From positions 62,001 through 126,000 of the forward strand of contig NZ_BCTP01000003.1 in the NCBI RefSeq assembly GCF_001571345.1: a stretch of DNA of 64,000 nucleotides. The letters are read 5' to 3'. The number at the start of each line of letters is the position of its first letter. Positions within the stretch are counted from its first letter, which is position 1. Source of the stretch: Komagataeibacter xylinus NBRC 15237. Lineage in GTDB: Bacteria > Pseudomonadota > Alphaproteobacteria > Acetobacterales > Acetobacteraceae. The notes beneath the pieces were generated by a model. It ran no database searches. It was not told the DNA's origin and saw only the letters and a list, made by a program, of their open reading frames with translations. Shown here piece by piece: positions 44,063-54,468 of the stretch. The position numbers and the translations under genes were made by a program.

Positions 44063-45949
44063 TCAGAAGCCGAACATATGGTCGATTGAAAACCGTCCAT
44101 CGCCGCTCCTGCGGCCATGATAGCCAAACAGGCGGCAGGTCGTGTCACGGATGATGACATAAGCCCCCTCCCCCGCAATTTCCAGCGCAGACCGCCCGAA
44201 TACTTCATGCGGCCATATTTCGCGCGAGCCGGATTGGGGAATGGCGAGGCGTTCCTCCGCCATGACCGCGCCGTCGGCCGTATGGAGCGACAGCCCCGTA
44301 TCGGATACTGCATGCCACGGCCCCGAGACCGGATAGATCAGCATGCAGAAACTGTAGGGTTCATGCGGTGCTGCCGTCAGGAACAGCCTGGTGGAAAGCC
44401 CGGGCGGCGGCCCGGCATAGGATTGCGGCTCCCCGCGATAGGTCATGGCGGTGTTGAAGATATGCGCGCCAAAGCTGGTCTCGGCTACATGGCCGCTGAC
44501 GCGGTCCTCATAGCGGATCAGGGCATGCAGCCAGCCATCGGCCTGCCCGCCTTCGCGGAAGTCATAGACAAGTTCGGCATGCCCTGCGCTGCCTGCAAGC
44601 GCGCCCGCATCAAGCACGCTGGCATGGTCGCGCCCCAGATTGCCCATGAACTGCGTGGCCCCGGCCTGCCCGGAGCGGTCGAAGCTGTCCACGCGCACGG
44701 GCAGGCTTGTCAGGCTTTCGGCCATGGGGGCGGGCACGACCAGCGTGCGGTAACGCGCGGGGTCGGGCACGGGGAATGGCAGCAGATAGCCGCGCCCGAA
44801 AAAACGCGGGTCCAGTTCCGCAATGCCGGGATCGGGCTGCAGGTCGGCGCGCTGCACGTTGAGGTGCGCGATGCGGGTGCGCGCGCCCCGCATCACCTCA
44901 TAACGCGGGCGCACGACATACCCGCCCGCGCGGAATTCAACCTGCGCGGGCCAGGCCAGATCGGGCAGCATATCGCGCAGATGCACCGCCAGAGTCTGGT
45001 ATGGGGCCAGCGTCTGGCTGATGGGCACCTGTTCGTCACGCCCCATGCGGTTTAGCGTCATGGTGCCAGCGGGAATGGTCAGGTCGTGGCTGTTCTGCAC
45101 CCACAGCACCACGTCCTCGCCCAGTGCGGGGGCTGGCAGGTTGGCGTAGCGGTTGGCAGGCCAGGCATTGGCGTCGTGCGTGACCGACAGGCTGGCATTG
45201 GCTCCCTTGCCCCGCGTCTCGAGCGCGTATTTCACCACATCATGGCCCGCGATGCCGATGGCGTGGATGAAAAGCTGGCCGGTAAACGCGGGCAGGCCAA
45301 AGCGCTGGTGGATCTCGGCGCTATCCAGCACGATGGCCTGCTCCCCCTTTGGCACGGGTTGCTCCCACGTGTGCAGCACGCAGCCGTCTTCATCAAACAG
45401 CCGCAGCCACAGCCTGACATTGCGCGCGCCATAGCGGGCCCAGTAATTGGCCGTGACCAGACGGGTGGAGAACGCGTCCGTTTCACGAAAGAAAGCGAAA
45501 TTGGTGCCGAAATTGAGCCGGTCAAGATAGTGATGCCCCACCGAGAGCATATCCTGCGGCAGGCGTATTGACGCCAGCGTATGCAGCGTGCCGCCCGCAG
45601 GCATGAGGCTCGCCAGACGGTTTTCGATGACAGCGGATGAAAAATCCAGTGCCCACACGGTCGTGGCCGTGCTTGCGGGCAGGTCGGCCAGCGCGCGCAG
45701 GACCTGCCCGCGGCAGGGCTGCCCCACCCTGAGCGAATCATGGGTGTACAGCCCCGCAACCTGTAGCGGCACGGGCAGCAGCGGCAGGATGGTGTCAATC
45801 ATGCCGTGCGGGTCATAGATCGCGACAGGACCTGCTGCGACGAGTTTGCGGTTCAGCAGGGCCAGTTTTTCAGCGGTCAGCGGATGGGTCAGGGCTCGGT
45901 AGGCCATGTTGCCGCCGGTGCGCGGGTCAAAGGTGCGAATGCCAAGCAT
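44063..45949 (-). CDS. Large hypothetical protein, 628 aa, possible Rossmann head and beta-rich body
   Basis: Not assignable to a family by eye. Residues about 25-135 read like the degenerate Rossmann domain of PglD/FlaA1-type sugar-modifying proteins: a strand-turn PVAIYDPHGMID, then VAGLYTHDSLRVGQPCRGQVLRALADLP and TTVWALDFSS, but without the usual GxGxxG. The remaining ~490 residues appear beta-rich, with paired segments such as LWVQNSHDLTIPAGTMTLNRMG and VEFRAGGYVVRPRYEV. No signal peptide or membrane span is seen. It lies 41 nt downstream of an ELM1-like GT-B gene on the same strand, so a role in glycan or envelope biology is a reasonable guess only. Start possibly ATG 45949 or internal ATG at about 45907 (MAYRAL). 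Confidence 0.7.
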   Translation of the reverse strand: MLGIRTFDPRTGGNMAYRALTHPLTAEKLALLNRKLVAAGPVAIYDPHGMIDTILPLLPVPLQVAGLYTHDSLRVGQPCRGQVLRALADLPASTATTVWALDFSSAVIENRLASLMPAGGTLHTLASIRLPQDMLSVGHHYLDRLNFGTNFAFFRETDAFSTRLVTANYWARYGARNVRLWLRLFDEDGCVLHTWEQPVPKGEQAIVLDSAEIHQRFGLPAFTGQLFIHAIGIAGHDVVKYALETRGKGANASLSVTHDANAWPANRYANLPAPALGEDVVLWVQNSHDLTIPAGTMTLNRMGRDEQVPISQTLAPYQTLAVHLRDMLPDLAWPAQVEFRAGGYVVRPRYEVMRGARTRIAHLNVQRADLQPDPGIAELDPRFFGRGYLLPFPVPDPARYRTLVVPAPMAESLTSLPVRVDSFDRSGQAGATQFMGNLGRDHASVLDAGALAGSAGHAELVYDFREGGQADGWLHALIRYEDRVSGHVAETSFGAHIFNTAMTYRGEPQSYAGPPPGLSTRLFLTAAPHEPYSFCMLIYPVSGPWHAVSDTGLSLHTADGAVMAEERLAIPQSGSREIWPHEVFGRSALEIAGEGAYVIIRDTTCRLFGYHGRRSGDGRFSIDHMFGF

Positions 45950-45990
45950 GGGTGCCGTCTTGTTCCACTTCGGTGCGGGCGGGAGAGTAT

Positions 45991-46950
45991 TCAGGCCAGG
46001 GGTGGCAGGCCACAGTAATGCCGCACGGCCTGCGCTGCCACTTCGGTATCATCAAGGGGGCTGACCCCCCATGTTTCCAGCCGCCCGGCAAAGGGGCGGA
46101 TACGGCCAGCCTGTTCGAGTTCACGCAAAAAATGCCCGATGCGGCGCGAGCGGCCCGGCAGTGTTGCCACCATCACGGGCACCGATGTCGCCACCGCCTC
46201 CGATACCATGGAAACGCTGTCCATCGTCACCACGATCGCATCGGCACAGGCCAGCAGGCCGGGATAGGGGTTGGGGCCGGTTTGGTCCCACACCCAAGCA
46301 TCGGGGCCTGCAAGAGCGCTTTGCAGTTCACGGCACACGGCAGGATCGGTACGGCGCGAGGGCGTGAGCGCAATGCCCACATGGTCGCGTCGCATCATGG
46401 CCACCAGTTCGCCTGCTAGAGCGGCACCCTCTGCCGGGCCAAGACGAAAGCGCCCGTTGCCGCCGCCCACCAGCACCGCGACCAGCGGGCGTGGCAGATG
46501 TGCCAGCCGGGGCATCCATTCTTGGCGCGCCTGCGCCAGCAGCGCGGGGGTCATGCCATGGAGCGCCGTGCGCGTGAGCACGACATTGGGGCCGCGCAGC
46601 CGGTCATGGTGGTTGGCAATGACCAGATCGAAATGCGTGGGTGAAAGGCGGGGGTTCTGCACCTGTATCACGCAGGCCCCTTCGCGCTTCAGCGCCGCCC
46701 CTACCGCGCCGCCGCTGCCGCCTATGGTGATGACCGGGTTGTCGCGATACGTATCAGGCAGGTTTAGCGGCTTTATCGCACGCAGCGGCGCAGGCCACCA
46801 CGCGGCGGGCATGTGCCTCCACAGGCCGCGGGGCGCCAGGGCATGCAGTTCGGGCTCAAGGCCCGCGCGCTGTGCCAGGCCAAAGGTTTGCGAACGCATG
46901 CCCGCAAGGTCTGGCGCGATAACGGTTGCGGGGCGTAAGGAGGCTTGCAT
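45991..46950 (-). CDS. ELM1/DUF1022 family GT-B-like protein
   Basis: A 319-aa protein of the ELM1 family, named after the plant mitochondrial fission factor but common in alphaproteobacteria. It has GT-B glycosyltransferase-like organisation: N-terminal half with TIGGSGGAVGAALKREGACVIQVQNPR, VLVGGGNGRFRL at the domain junction, and a C-terminal VTMDSVSMVSEAVATSVPVMVATLPGRSRR resembling a nucleotide-sugar site. No bacterial function is established. The start at 46950 has a GGAGG close upstream. It is divergent from the DEAD-box helicase and leads the three-gene reverse cluster. Confidence 0.88.
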   Translation of the reverse strand: MQASLRPATVIAPDLAGMRSQTFGLAQRAGLEPELHALAPRGLWRHMPAAWWPAPLRAIKPLNLPDTYRDNPVITIGGSGGAVGAALKREGACVIQVQNPRLSPTHFDLVIANHHDRLRGPNVVLTRTALHGMTPALLAQARQEWMPRLAHLPRPLVAVLVGGGNGRFRLGPAEGAALAGELVAMMRRDHVGIALTPSRRTDPAVCRELQSALAGPDAWVWDQTGPNPYPGLLACADAIVVTMDSVSMVSEAVATSVPVMVATLPGRSRRIGHFLRELEQAGRIRPFAGRLETWGVSPLDDTEVAAQAVRHYCGLPPLA

Positions 46951-47031
46951 GCCTCCATCTGGCGGGACATGGGGCGGGCCGTCAATGCCCTGCCCCTTTT
47001 GTCGCGGGCTTAGCCGCGCTATGGGGCAGCA

Positions 47032-48177
47032 ATGAGCGAGACAGAACCGACATTTTCCGGCATGGGGCTTGATGGCCGCGTGGTGGCAGCACTGGCCCGC
47101 ATGGGCCTGCACCAACCTTCCGCGATCCAGAACGCGGTCATCCCCCCCATCATGGCGGGCCGGGACGTGGAGGCCCTTGCCAGCACCGGCAGCGGCAAGA
47201 CCATCGCCTTCGCGGCCCCGCTGCTGTCCGCGCTGATGCAGGGCGAAGGTGCGGATGACAGCGCCGATAACAGCCGCGTGCGCTGCCTTGTGCTCTCGCC
47301 CACCCGCGAGCTTGCAGGCCAGACGGCGGGCGTGCTGCGTGGTCTCGCCCGTGGCAGCGGCCTGCGTGCGTTGCAGGCCACCGGCGGCACGGCGCGCGTG
47401 GCACAGGCGAAAACGCTGGCCGAGGGAATCGCCATCGTGGTCGGCACGCCGGGGCGCGTGATCGACCTCGCGCGGGGCGGCGAACTCGACCTGTCAGCCA
47501 TCACGCAGTTCGTGCTTGATGAGGCGGACCGCATGCTCGACCCCAATTTTGCCGAGGACATGCTGGCCCTGGCAGCCGCCCTGCCGCCACGCCACCAGAC
47601 CCTGCTGTTCTCGGCCACCATGCCGCCCGCCATGGCCGAACTCGCCGCCCGCCTGCTGCACAAGCCCGTGCGCGTGAGCATGGAAGCCGAACAGGCCCCC
47701 ACGCCCCGCATCGCGCAATATGCCATTTTCGTGCCGATGCGCCACAAGGCGGAGGCCACGCTGGCCTGCCTGCGGCAGTATGGCATGCAGCGCGTGATGA
47801 TTTTCGTGCGCACGCGCCAGGAGGCGGATGCCGTTGCCCGCGCGGTCTCGGCGCTGACGCCTGCCGTTGCCATCCATGGCGATCATTCGCAGGCCAAGCG
47901 CGAGCGCATGCTGCGTGATTTCCGGCAGGGGCGCGTGGGCGTGCTGGTGGCGACCGACGTGATGGCGCGTGGAATCGATATTGATGACATCGCCCTGGTC
48001 ATCAACCACGATATTCCCTCCCCCGCCGAAGCCTATGTGCACCGCATCGGCCGCACGGCGCGCGCGGGTCGGCGCGGCATGGCCGTGGCCCTGTGCGCGC
48101 CCGAGGAGCGGCAGGCGCTGAAGGATATTGAACGCCTGACCGGCCAGCGTATCCGTATCGCAACACTGCCGGAGTAA
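47032..48177 (+). CDS. DEAD-box ATP-dependent RNA helicase
   Basis: A 381-aa minimal DEAD-box helicase, RhlE-like, without long extensions. Motifs are complete: Q-motif GLHQPSAIQ, Walker A ASTGSGKT, PTRELAGQ, VGTPGRVIDL, DEAD (VLDEADRMLD), SAT (LFSATMP), VLVATDVMARGIDI and HRIGRTARAG. Likely role in rRNA maturation or RNA decay. It stands as a single forward gene divergent from the ELM1-like gene. Confidence 0.95.
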   Translation: MSETEPTFSGMGLDGRVVAALARMGLHQPSAIQNAVIPPIMAGRDVEALASTGSGKTIAFAAPLLSALMQGEGADDSADNSRVRCLVLSPTRELAGQTAGVLRGLARGSGLRALQATGGTARVAQAKTLAEGIAIVVGTPGRVIDLARGGELDLSAITQFVLDEADRMLDPNFAEDMLALAAALPPRHQTLLFSATMPPAMAELAARLLHKPVRVSMEAEQAPTPRIAQYAIFVPMRHKAEATLACLRQYGMQRVMIFVRTRQEADAVARAVSALTPAVAIHGDHSQAKRERMLRDFRQGRVGVLVATDVMARGIDIDDIALVINHDIPSPAEAYVHRIGRTARAGRRGMAVALCAPEERQALKDIERLTGQRIRIATLPE

Positions 48178-48339
48178 GCCTGCACGCCGTCATGCATTTG
48201 TCATGTTCCGGGTGCCATGGTGGCCTTGCCGTGGCAGGCGGGCCGGATAAACTGCTGGCATGATGAAGCACGATGTCATGCACGCACCCGGCCTGCACCG
48301 TGATGGGTCAGGCCTGCGCCCCGGCGGGCAGCCCGTGGC

Positions 48340-49365
48340 ATGACATGCGGGCCGGATGAAACGCCACTGCCGGTGCGCGTGACGCGACCCACGCCGTTTC
48401 TTGACCGCCTGCCGCCGCCAGCCCAGCCCCTGCCCCGATGGCGTATTGACCTCACCCCTCCCGACATCACGCCATGGCGGGCGGGGAATTGCGGCATACC
48501 CGGCGTCATGCATTACGAGGGGCGCAGGCCGGGGCCGCATATCGTGTGTGTCAGCCTCATTCACGGCAATGAATTCTCGGGCGCCATCGTGCTCGACCGC
48601 CTGCTGCGTGCGCGCATCCGCCCGCGCTCGGGCCGTCTGTCCTTCATATTCGCCAACCCCGAGGCCATGGACCTCTTCGACCCGCGCGACCCCGTAAGGG
48701 CACGCTGCGTGGATGAGGACATGAACCGCGTCTGGTCGCCCGCCACGCTGGACAGTGCCCGCAGCGCGCATGAACTCGATCGCGCGCGGGTGCTGCTGCC
48801 CGTTATCCTGACGGCGGACAGGCTGCTTGACCTGCATTCCATGCTGTGGCCGGGCGATCCGCTGGTCCTGTCAGGACTTGCAGCAGCAGGGCGACAGATG
48901 GCGCAGCGTATTGGCGGTATTACGACAGCCGTGGCCGATCAGGGGCACCGGAGCGGATGCAGGCTGATCGACCATCCCCGCTTCAGCGATGGAGGCCCCG
49001 CCGCCGCCTGCCTGCTCGAGGCAGGCCAGCACTGGCATGAAAGCACGGTAAACCGCGCCATGCAGGCTGTCATGTCCCTGATCGGGCCGTGCTGCGGCCT
49101 GCCTGTACCCGCCACCGCCGCGCCCGTGCCGCAACGCGATATGGTGGTGACGAATGTGGTGACGGCGCGTACCGGCGCGTTCCGTTTCGTGGCCCCGTTT
49201 CGTGGCGGGCAGGTTCTGCCCGCGCGGGGCACGCTTGTCGCGCATGACGGACGTGACGAGATTCGCACGCCCTATGACCGGTGCATGCTGGTCATGCCTA
49301 ACCTGCGCCCCGCGCGCGGGCATACGGCGGTGCGCTTTGCCCGGGCCGTCAGCAGCCCGGCGTAA
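48340..49365 (+). CDS. AstE/AspA-type zinc hydrolase (M14 family)
   Basis: A 341-aa succinylglutamate desuccinylase/aspartoacylase family protein. The zinc site is visible as HGNE (in LIHGNEFSGA) and a distal DLHS (LLDLHSMLWPG). The conserved DMNR (DEDMNRVW) follows, and a catalytic Glu is likely in LLEAGQH. Members cleave N-acyl amino acids or small peptides; the substrate here is unknown. The C-terminal half has a beta domain (VVTARTGAFRFVAPFRGGQVLPARGTLVA) as in aspartoacylases. The start at 48340 is the first in-frame ATG; the first 60 residues are poorly conserved-looking. Confidence 0.85.
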   Translation: MTCGPDETPLPVRVTRPTPFLDRLPPPAQPLPRWRIDLTPPDITPWRAGNCGIPGVMHYEGRRPGPHIVCVSLIHGNEFSGAIVLDRLLRARIRPRSGRLSFIFANPEAMDLFDPRDPVRARCVDEDMNRVWSPATLDSARSAHELDRARVLLPVILTADRLLDLHSMLWPGDPLVLSGLAAAGRQMAQRIGGITTAVADQGHRSGCRLIDHPRFSDGGPAAACLLEAGQHWHESTVNRAMQAVMSLIGPCCGLPVPATAAPVPQRDMVVTNVVTARTGAFRFVAPFRGGQVLPARGTLVAHDGRDEIRTPYDRCMLVMPNLRPARGHTAVRFARAVSSPA

Positions 49366-49367
49366 AG

Positions 49368-49395
49368 GCCCGCCCCGTTATCAACCGGGGCGGGC
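49368..49395. terminator. GC-rich hairpin between convergent genes
   Basis: GCCCGCCCCG and CGGGGCGGGC form a perfect 10-bp stem with an 8-nt loop, directly after the M14-type gene and before the glyA stop. No long T-run, but it is well placed to end both transcripts. Confidence 0.6.
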
Positions 49396-49406
49396 GTGCC
49401 TCATGT

Positions 49407-50708
49407 TCAGGCGTAGATGGGGAAGCGGGCACACAGCGCCTTGACGCGCTCATGCACGGCCTGCTCCGTCTTCTCGCAGCCTTCCTCGCCGGGTGTCTTG
49501 GCGAGGGCGGTCAGCACTTCGTCGATCATCAGGCCGATTTCATGGAACTCGGCTGCGCCAAAGCCACGCGCGGTGGCCGCCGGGCTGCCCAGGCGGATGC
49601 CCGAGGTGATGGCCGGCTTCTCGGGGTCGAAGGGAATGGCGTTCTTGTTGGCGGTAATGCCCGCGCGCTCAAGCGCACGCTCGGCGGCACGGCCCGTAAC
49701 GCCCTTGGGGCGCAGGTCAACAAGGATCAGGTGGCAGTCGGTGCCGCCGGTCACGATGTCAAAGCCAGCCTTGACCAGCGTCTCGGCCAGGATGCGGGCA
49801 TTGGTGGCCACGGCTTCCTGATAGGTCTTGAAGTCGGGGCGCAGCGCCTCGCCAAACGCCACGGCCTTGCCCGCGATGACATGCATGAGCGGGCCGCCCT
49901 GCAGGCCGGGGAATACGGCAGAGTTGATCTTCTTGGCCAGGTCGGCATCGTTGGTCAGGATCAGGCCGCCACGCGGGCCGCGCAGGGTCTTGTGCGTGGT
50001 CGATGTCACGACATGCGCATGCGGCACCGGCGAGGGATACAGCCCGGCGGCGACAAGGCCCGCAAAATGCGCCATGTCCACCATCAGGTAGGCACCCACC
50101 TCATCGGCAATGGCGCGGAAGCGGGCGAAGTCGATGATGCGCGGATAGGCCGAGCCACCGGCCACGATCAGCTTCGGCTTCTCGGCGCGCGCAAGGCGTT
50201 CCATTTCCTCATAGTCGAGCAGGCCGTCCTGCTTGCGCACGCCGTACTGCACGGCGTTGAACCACTTGCCCGAGTAGTTGGGGGCCGCGCCATGCGTCAG
50301 GTGGCCACCGGCGGCAAGGCTCATGCCCATCACGGTATCGCCCGGCTTGACCATGGCCATGAACGCCGCCTGGTTGGCGTTGGCGCCCGAATGGGGCTGC
50401 ACGTTGGCGAATTCGGCGCCGAACATCTTCTTCACGCGTTCGATGGCCAGGGTCTCGACCTTGTCCACTTCCACGCAACCGCCATAATAGCGGCGGCCGG
50501 GATAGCCTTCGGCGTATTTGTTGGTCAGGACGCTGCCCTGGGCGGCCATGACGGCGGCCGAGACCATGTTCTCGCTGGCGATCAGTTCGATCCCGTCGCG
50601 CTGGCGCACGAGTTCCGCATCGATCATGGCGGCGACATCAGGGTCGGCTTCGGTCAGGGGGGCGCGGAAAAACTGCTTGAGGTCACTCTGGCTGATAGGG
50701 TCCGACAC
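49407..50708 (-). CDS. glyA: Serine hydroxymethyltransferase
   Basis: GlyA interconverts serine and glycine while charging tetrahydrofolate with a one-carbon unit. The 433-aa PLP enzyme shows [22 protein letters not shown]-type [29 protein letters not shown] and the PLP lysine in [15 protein letters not shown]. The start is GTG at 50708, with GGAG 10 nt upstream. It is divergent from the amino acid permease gene; the intergenic region holds a TGGCGTT-N5-AACGCCA repeat (50804-50822). Confidence 0.97.
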   Translation of the reverse strand: MSDPISQSDLKQFFRAPLTEADPDVAAMIDAELVRQRDGIELIASENMVSAAVMAAQGSVLTNKYAEGYPGRRYYGGCVEVDKVETLAIERVKKMFGAEFANVQPHSGANANQAAFMAMVKPGDTVMGMSLAAGGHLTHGAAPNYSGKWFNAVQYGVRKQDGLLDYEEMERLARAEKPKLIVAGGSAYPRIIDFARFRAIADEVGAYLMVDMAHFAGLVAAGLYPSPVPHAHVVTSTTHKTLRGPRGGLILTNDADLAKKINSAVFPGLQGGPLMHVIAGKAVAFGEALRPDFKTYQEAVATNARILAETLVKAGFDIVTGGTDCHLILVDLRPKGVTGRAAERALERAGITANKNAIPFDPEKPAITSGIRLGSPAATARGFGAAEFHEIGLMIDEVLTALAKTPGEEGCEKTEQAVHERVKALCARFPIYA

Positions 50709-50803
50709 CGGTATGGTTCTCCATCAATTAATCGTCTGTCATTTCCGGCTGGGCAAACGGACATGACACCTATGGGGACAGGCCTGCTATGTGCGCCATA
50801 TCG

Positions 50804-50822
50804 TGGCGTTTAGACAACGCCA
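50804..50822. promoter_or_regulatory. Inverted repeat between glyA and the permease gene
   Basis: TGGCGTT-TAGAC-AACGCCA, perfect 7-bp arms, in the 188-nt divergent region. Operator or leader hairpin of the permease gene; no family assignment. No glycine-riboswitch pattern was recognised in this stretch. Confidence 0.35.
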
Positions 50823-50896
50823 AAATGACTGAGAGAGGCTGATTTGACTGTTGTTCCCCCCCATGCACTCCGCCACGGCATGCCAGGCGTGGCCTC

Positions 50897-53439
<2,543 letters not shown>

Positions 53440-53506
53440 TCCGGCCGGAAAGCGCCCATCCGTCATCGCCGGATAGTTGATGCCTGCAACCGGGAAGATA
53501 TGATAA

Positions 53507-53522
53507 CCGTATAAGCATACGG
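53507..53522. other. Short hairpin between hemB and bpt
   Basis: CCGTAT-AAGC-ATACGG, a 6-bp stem with tetraloop, 67 nt after the hemB stop. It could trim or protect the hemB 3' end; no T-run. Confidence 0.25.
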
Positions 53523-53583
53523 GCAGTCTGTCTTTCCGGCTTGCGGGGCTGTCCTTTTCCGTTTTCCGGCTGGTGAAGAGCGC

Positions 53584-54393
53584 ATGACCTACACATCGCC
53601 ACGGCATCCACAGCTGTTCTATACCACCGCCCCCATGCCCTGCCCCTACCTGCCGGGCCGCATGGAGCGCAAGGTCGTGACCGAAATTGGCGGCCCCGAG
53701 GCCGTGCCGTTCCATAACCGCCTGTCACGCGCGGGGTTCAGGCGCAGCCACACCATTGCCTATGCCCCTGTCTGCGCCAACTGCACCGCCTGCACGCCCA
53801 TACGCGTGCCGGTGGCCCGCTTTGCGCCCAGCCGCACGCAGCGCCGCGTGCTTGCACGCAATAACGCGCTGTCGGGCACGCGCGTGCCGCCCCATGCCAC
53901 ACCCGAGCAGTTCAACCTGTTCAGCGCCTATCAGGCCACCCGGCATGACGGGGGCGACATGGCCTCCATGACCTTCCCCGATTACCGCGCCATGATCGAG
54001 GATACGACGGTCGAGACCTTCATGATCGAGTTCCGCGACACGGCGGGCCGCCTGGTCTGCGTGGCGCTGGTGGACCAGCTTGATGACGGACTGTCCGCCG
54101 TTTATGATTTTTTTGACCCCCACATGCCCTCACGCTCATTGGGCACGTTCGCGGTGCTGCACCTGATCGAATATACCCGCACGCTCGGCCTGCCCTATCT
54201 GTATCTGGGCTACTGGATCAGCGAGAGCCACAAGATGGCCTACAAGGCCCGCTTCCGCCCCGCCCAGATCATGATGCGCGGCGTATGGCATGACCTTGAC
54301 CTGAGCCAGCCCGATGCCGCGCAGCCGCAGGACAGCGCCTTCCTGCCCGATGACCTGTTCCATCCGCCGCAACCGGGTATGGATAAAAAGTAA
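53584..54393 (+). CDS. bpt: Aspartate/glutamate leucyltransferase (Bpt)
   Basis: A 269-aa N-end-rule aminoacyl-tRNA-protein transferase, which attaches leucine to N-terminal Asp/Glu so that ClpS/ClpAP degrades the protein. The N-terminal CPYLPGRMERKVVTEI, RAGFRRSHTIAYAPVC-x2-C-x2-C (CANCTACTPIRVP) and YLYLGYWISESHKMAYKARFRP are diagnostic for the Ate/Bpt family. An arginyl-transferase label is often applied, but the bacterial type is Leu-specific. It lies between hemB and the convergent parC. Confidence 0.93.
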   Translation: MTYTSPRHPQLFYTTAPMPCPYLPGRMERKVVTEIGGPEAVPFHNRLSRAGFRRSHTIAYAPVCANCTACTPIRVPVARFAPSRTQRRVLARNNALSGTRVPPHATPEQFNLFSAYQATRHDGGDMASMTFPDYRAMIEDTTVETFMIEFRDTAGRLVCVALVDQLDDGLSAVYDFFDPHMPSRSLGTFAVLHLIEYTRTLGLPYLYLGYWISESHKMAYKARFRPAQIMMRGVWHDLDLSQPDAAQPQDSAFLPDDLFHPPQPGMDKK

Positions 54394-54427
54394 AACGCCG
54401 CCTGTTTTCACAAAGGCGGCGTTCTTT
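54394..54427 (+). terminator. bpt terminator hairpin
   Basis: AACGCCGCCT pairs with AGGCGGCGTT across a 10-nt loop and is followed by CTTT. It starts at the bpt stop codon and merges with dispersed element copy B, whose GCCGCCTTT end forms its right arm. Confidence 0.7.
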
Positions 54428-54462
54428 GAAGCTTTTTGAAAAAAGCTTCACCAAAAACTTTT
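54412..54462. repeat. Dispersed hairpin element, copy B
   Basis: Read on the reverse strand it runs AAAAGTTTTTGGTGAAGC, T6, CAAAAAGCTTC, AAAGAACGCC, GCCTTT, matching copy A at 43508-43556 over about 50 nt with few differences. It contains a GAAGCTTTTT/AAAAAGCTTC stem and ends 6 nt from the parC stop, so it doubles as the parC terminator. Confidence 0.75.
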
Positions 54463-54468
54463 CCCGTT

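Noticed and set aside
43315-46950. Genomic island inserted at tRNA-Val
   Set aside because: No integrase and no second copy of the tRNA 3' end is present, and the base composition of the neighbouring genes is like the rest of the window.
50709-50896. Glycine riboswitch upstream of glyA or the permease
   Set aside because: I could not find the conserved paired-aptamer pattern, only a simple 7-bp inverted repeat.
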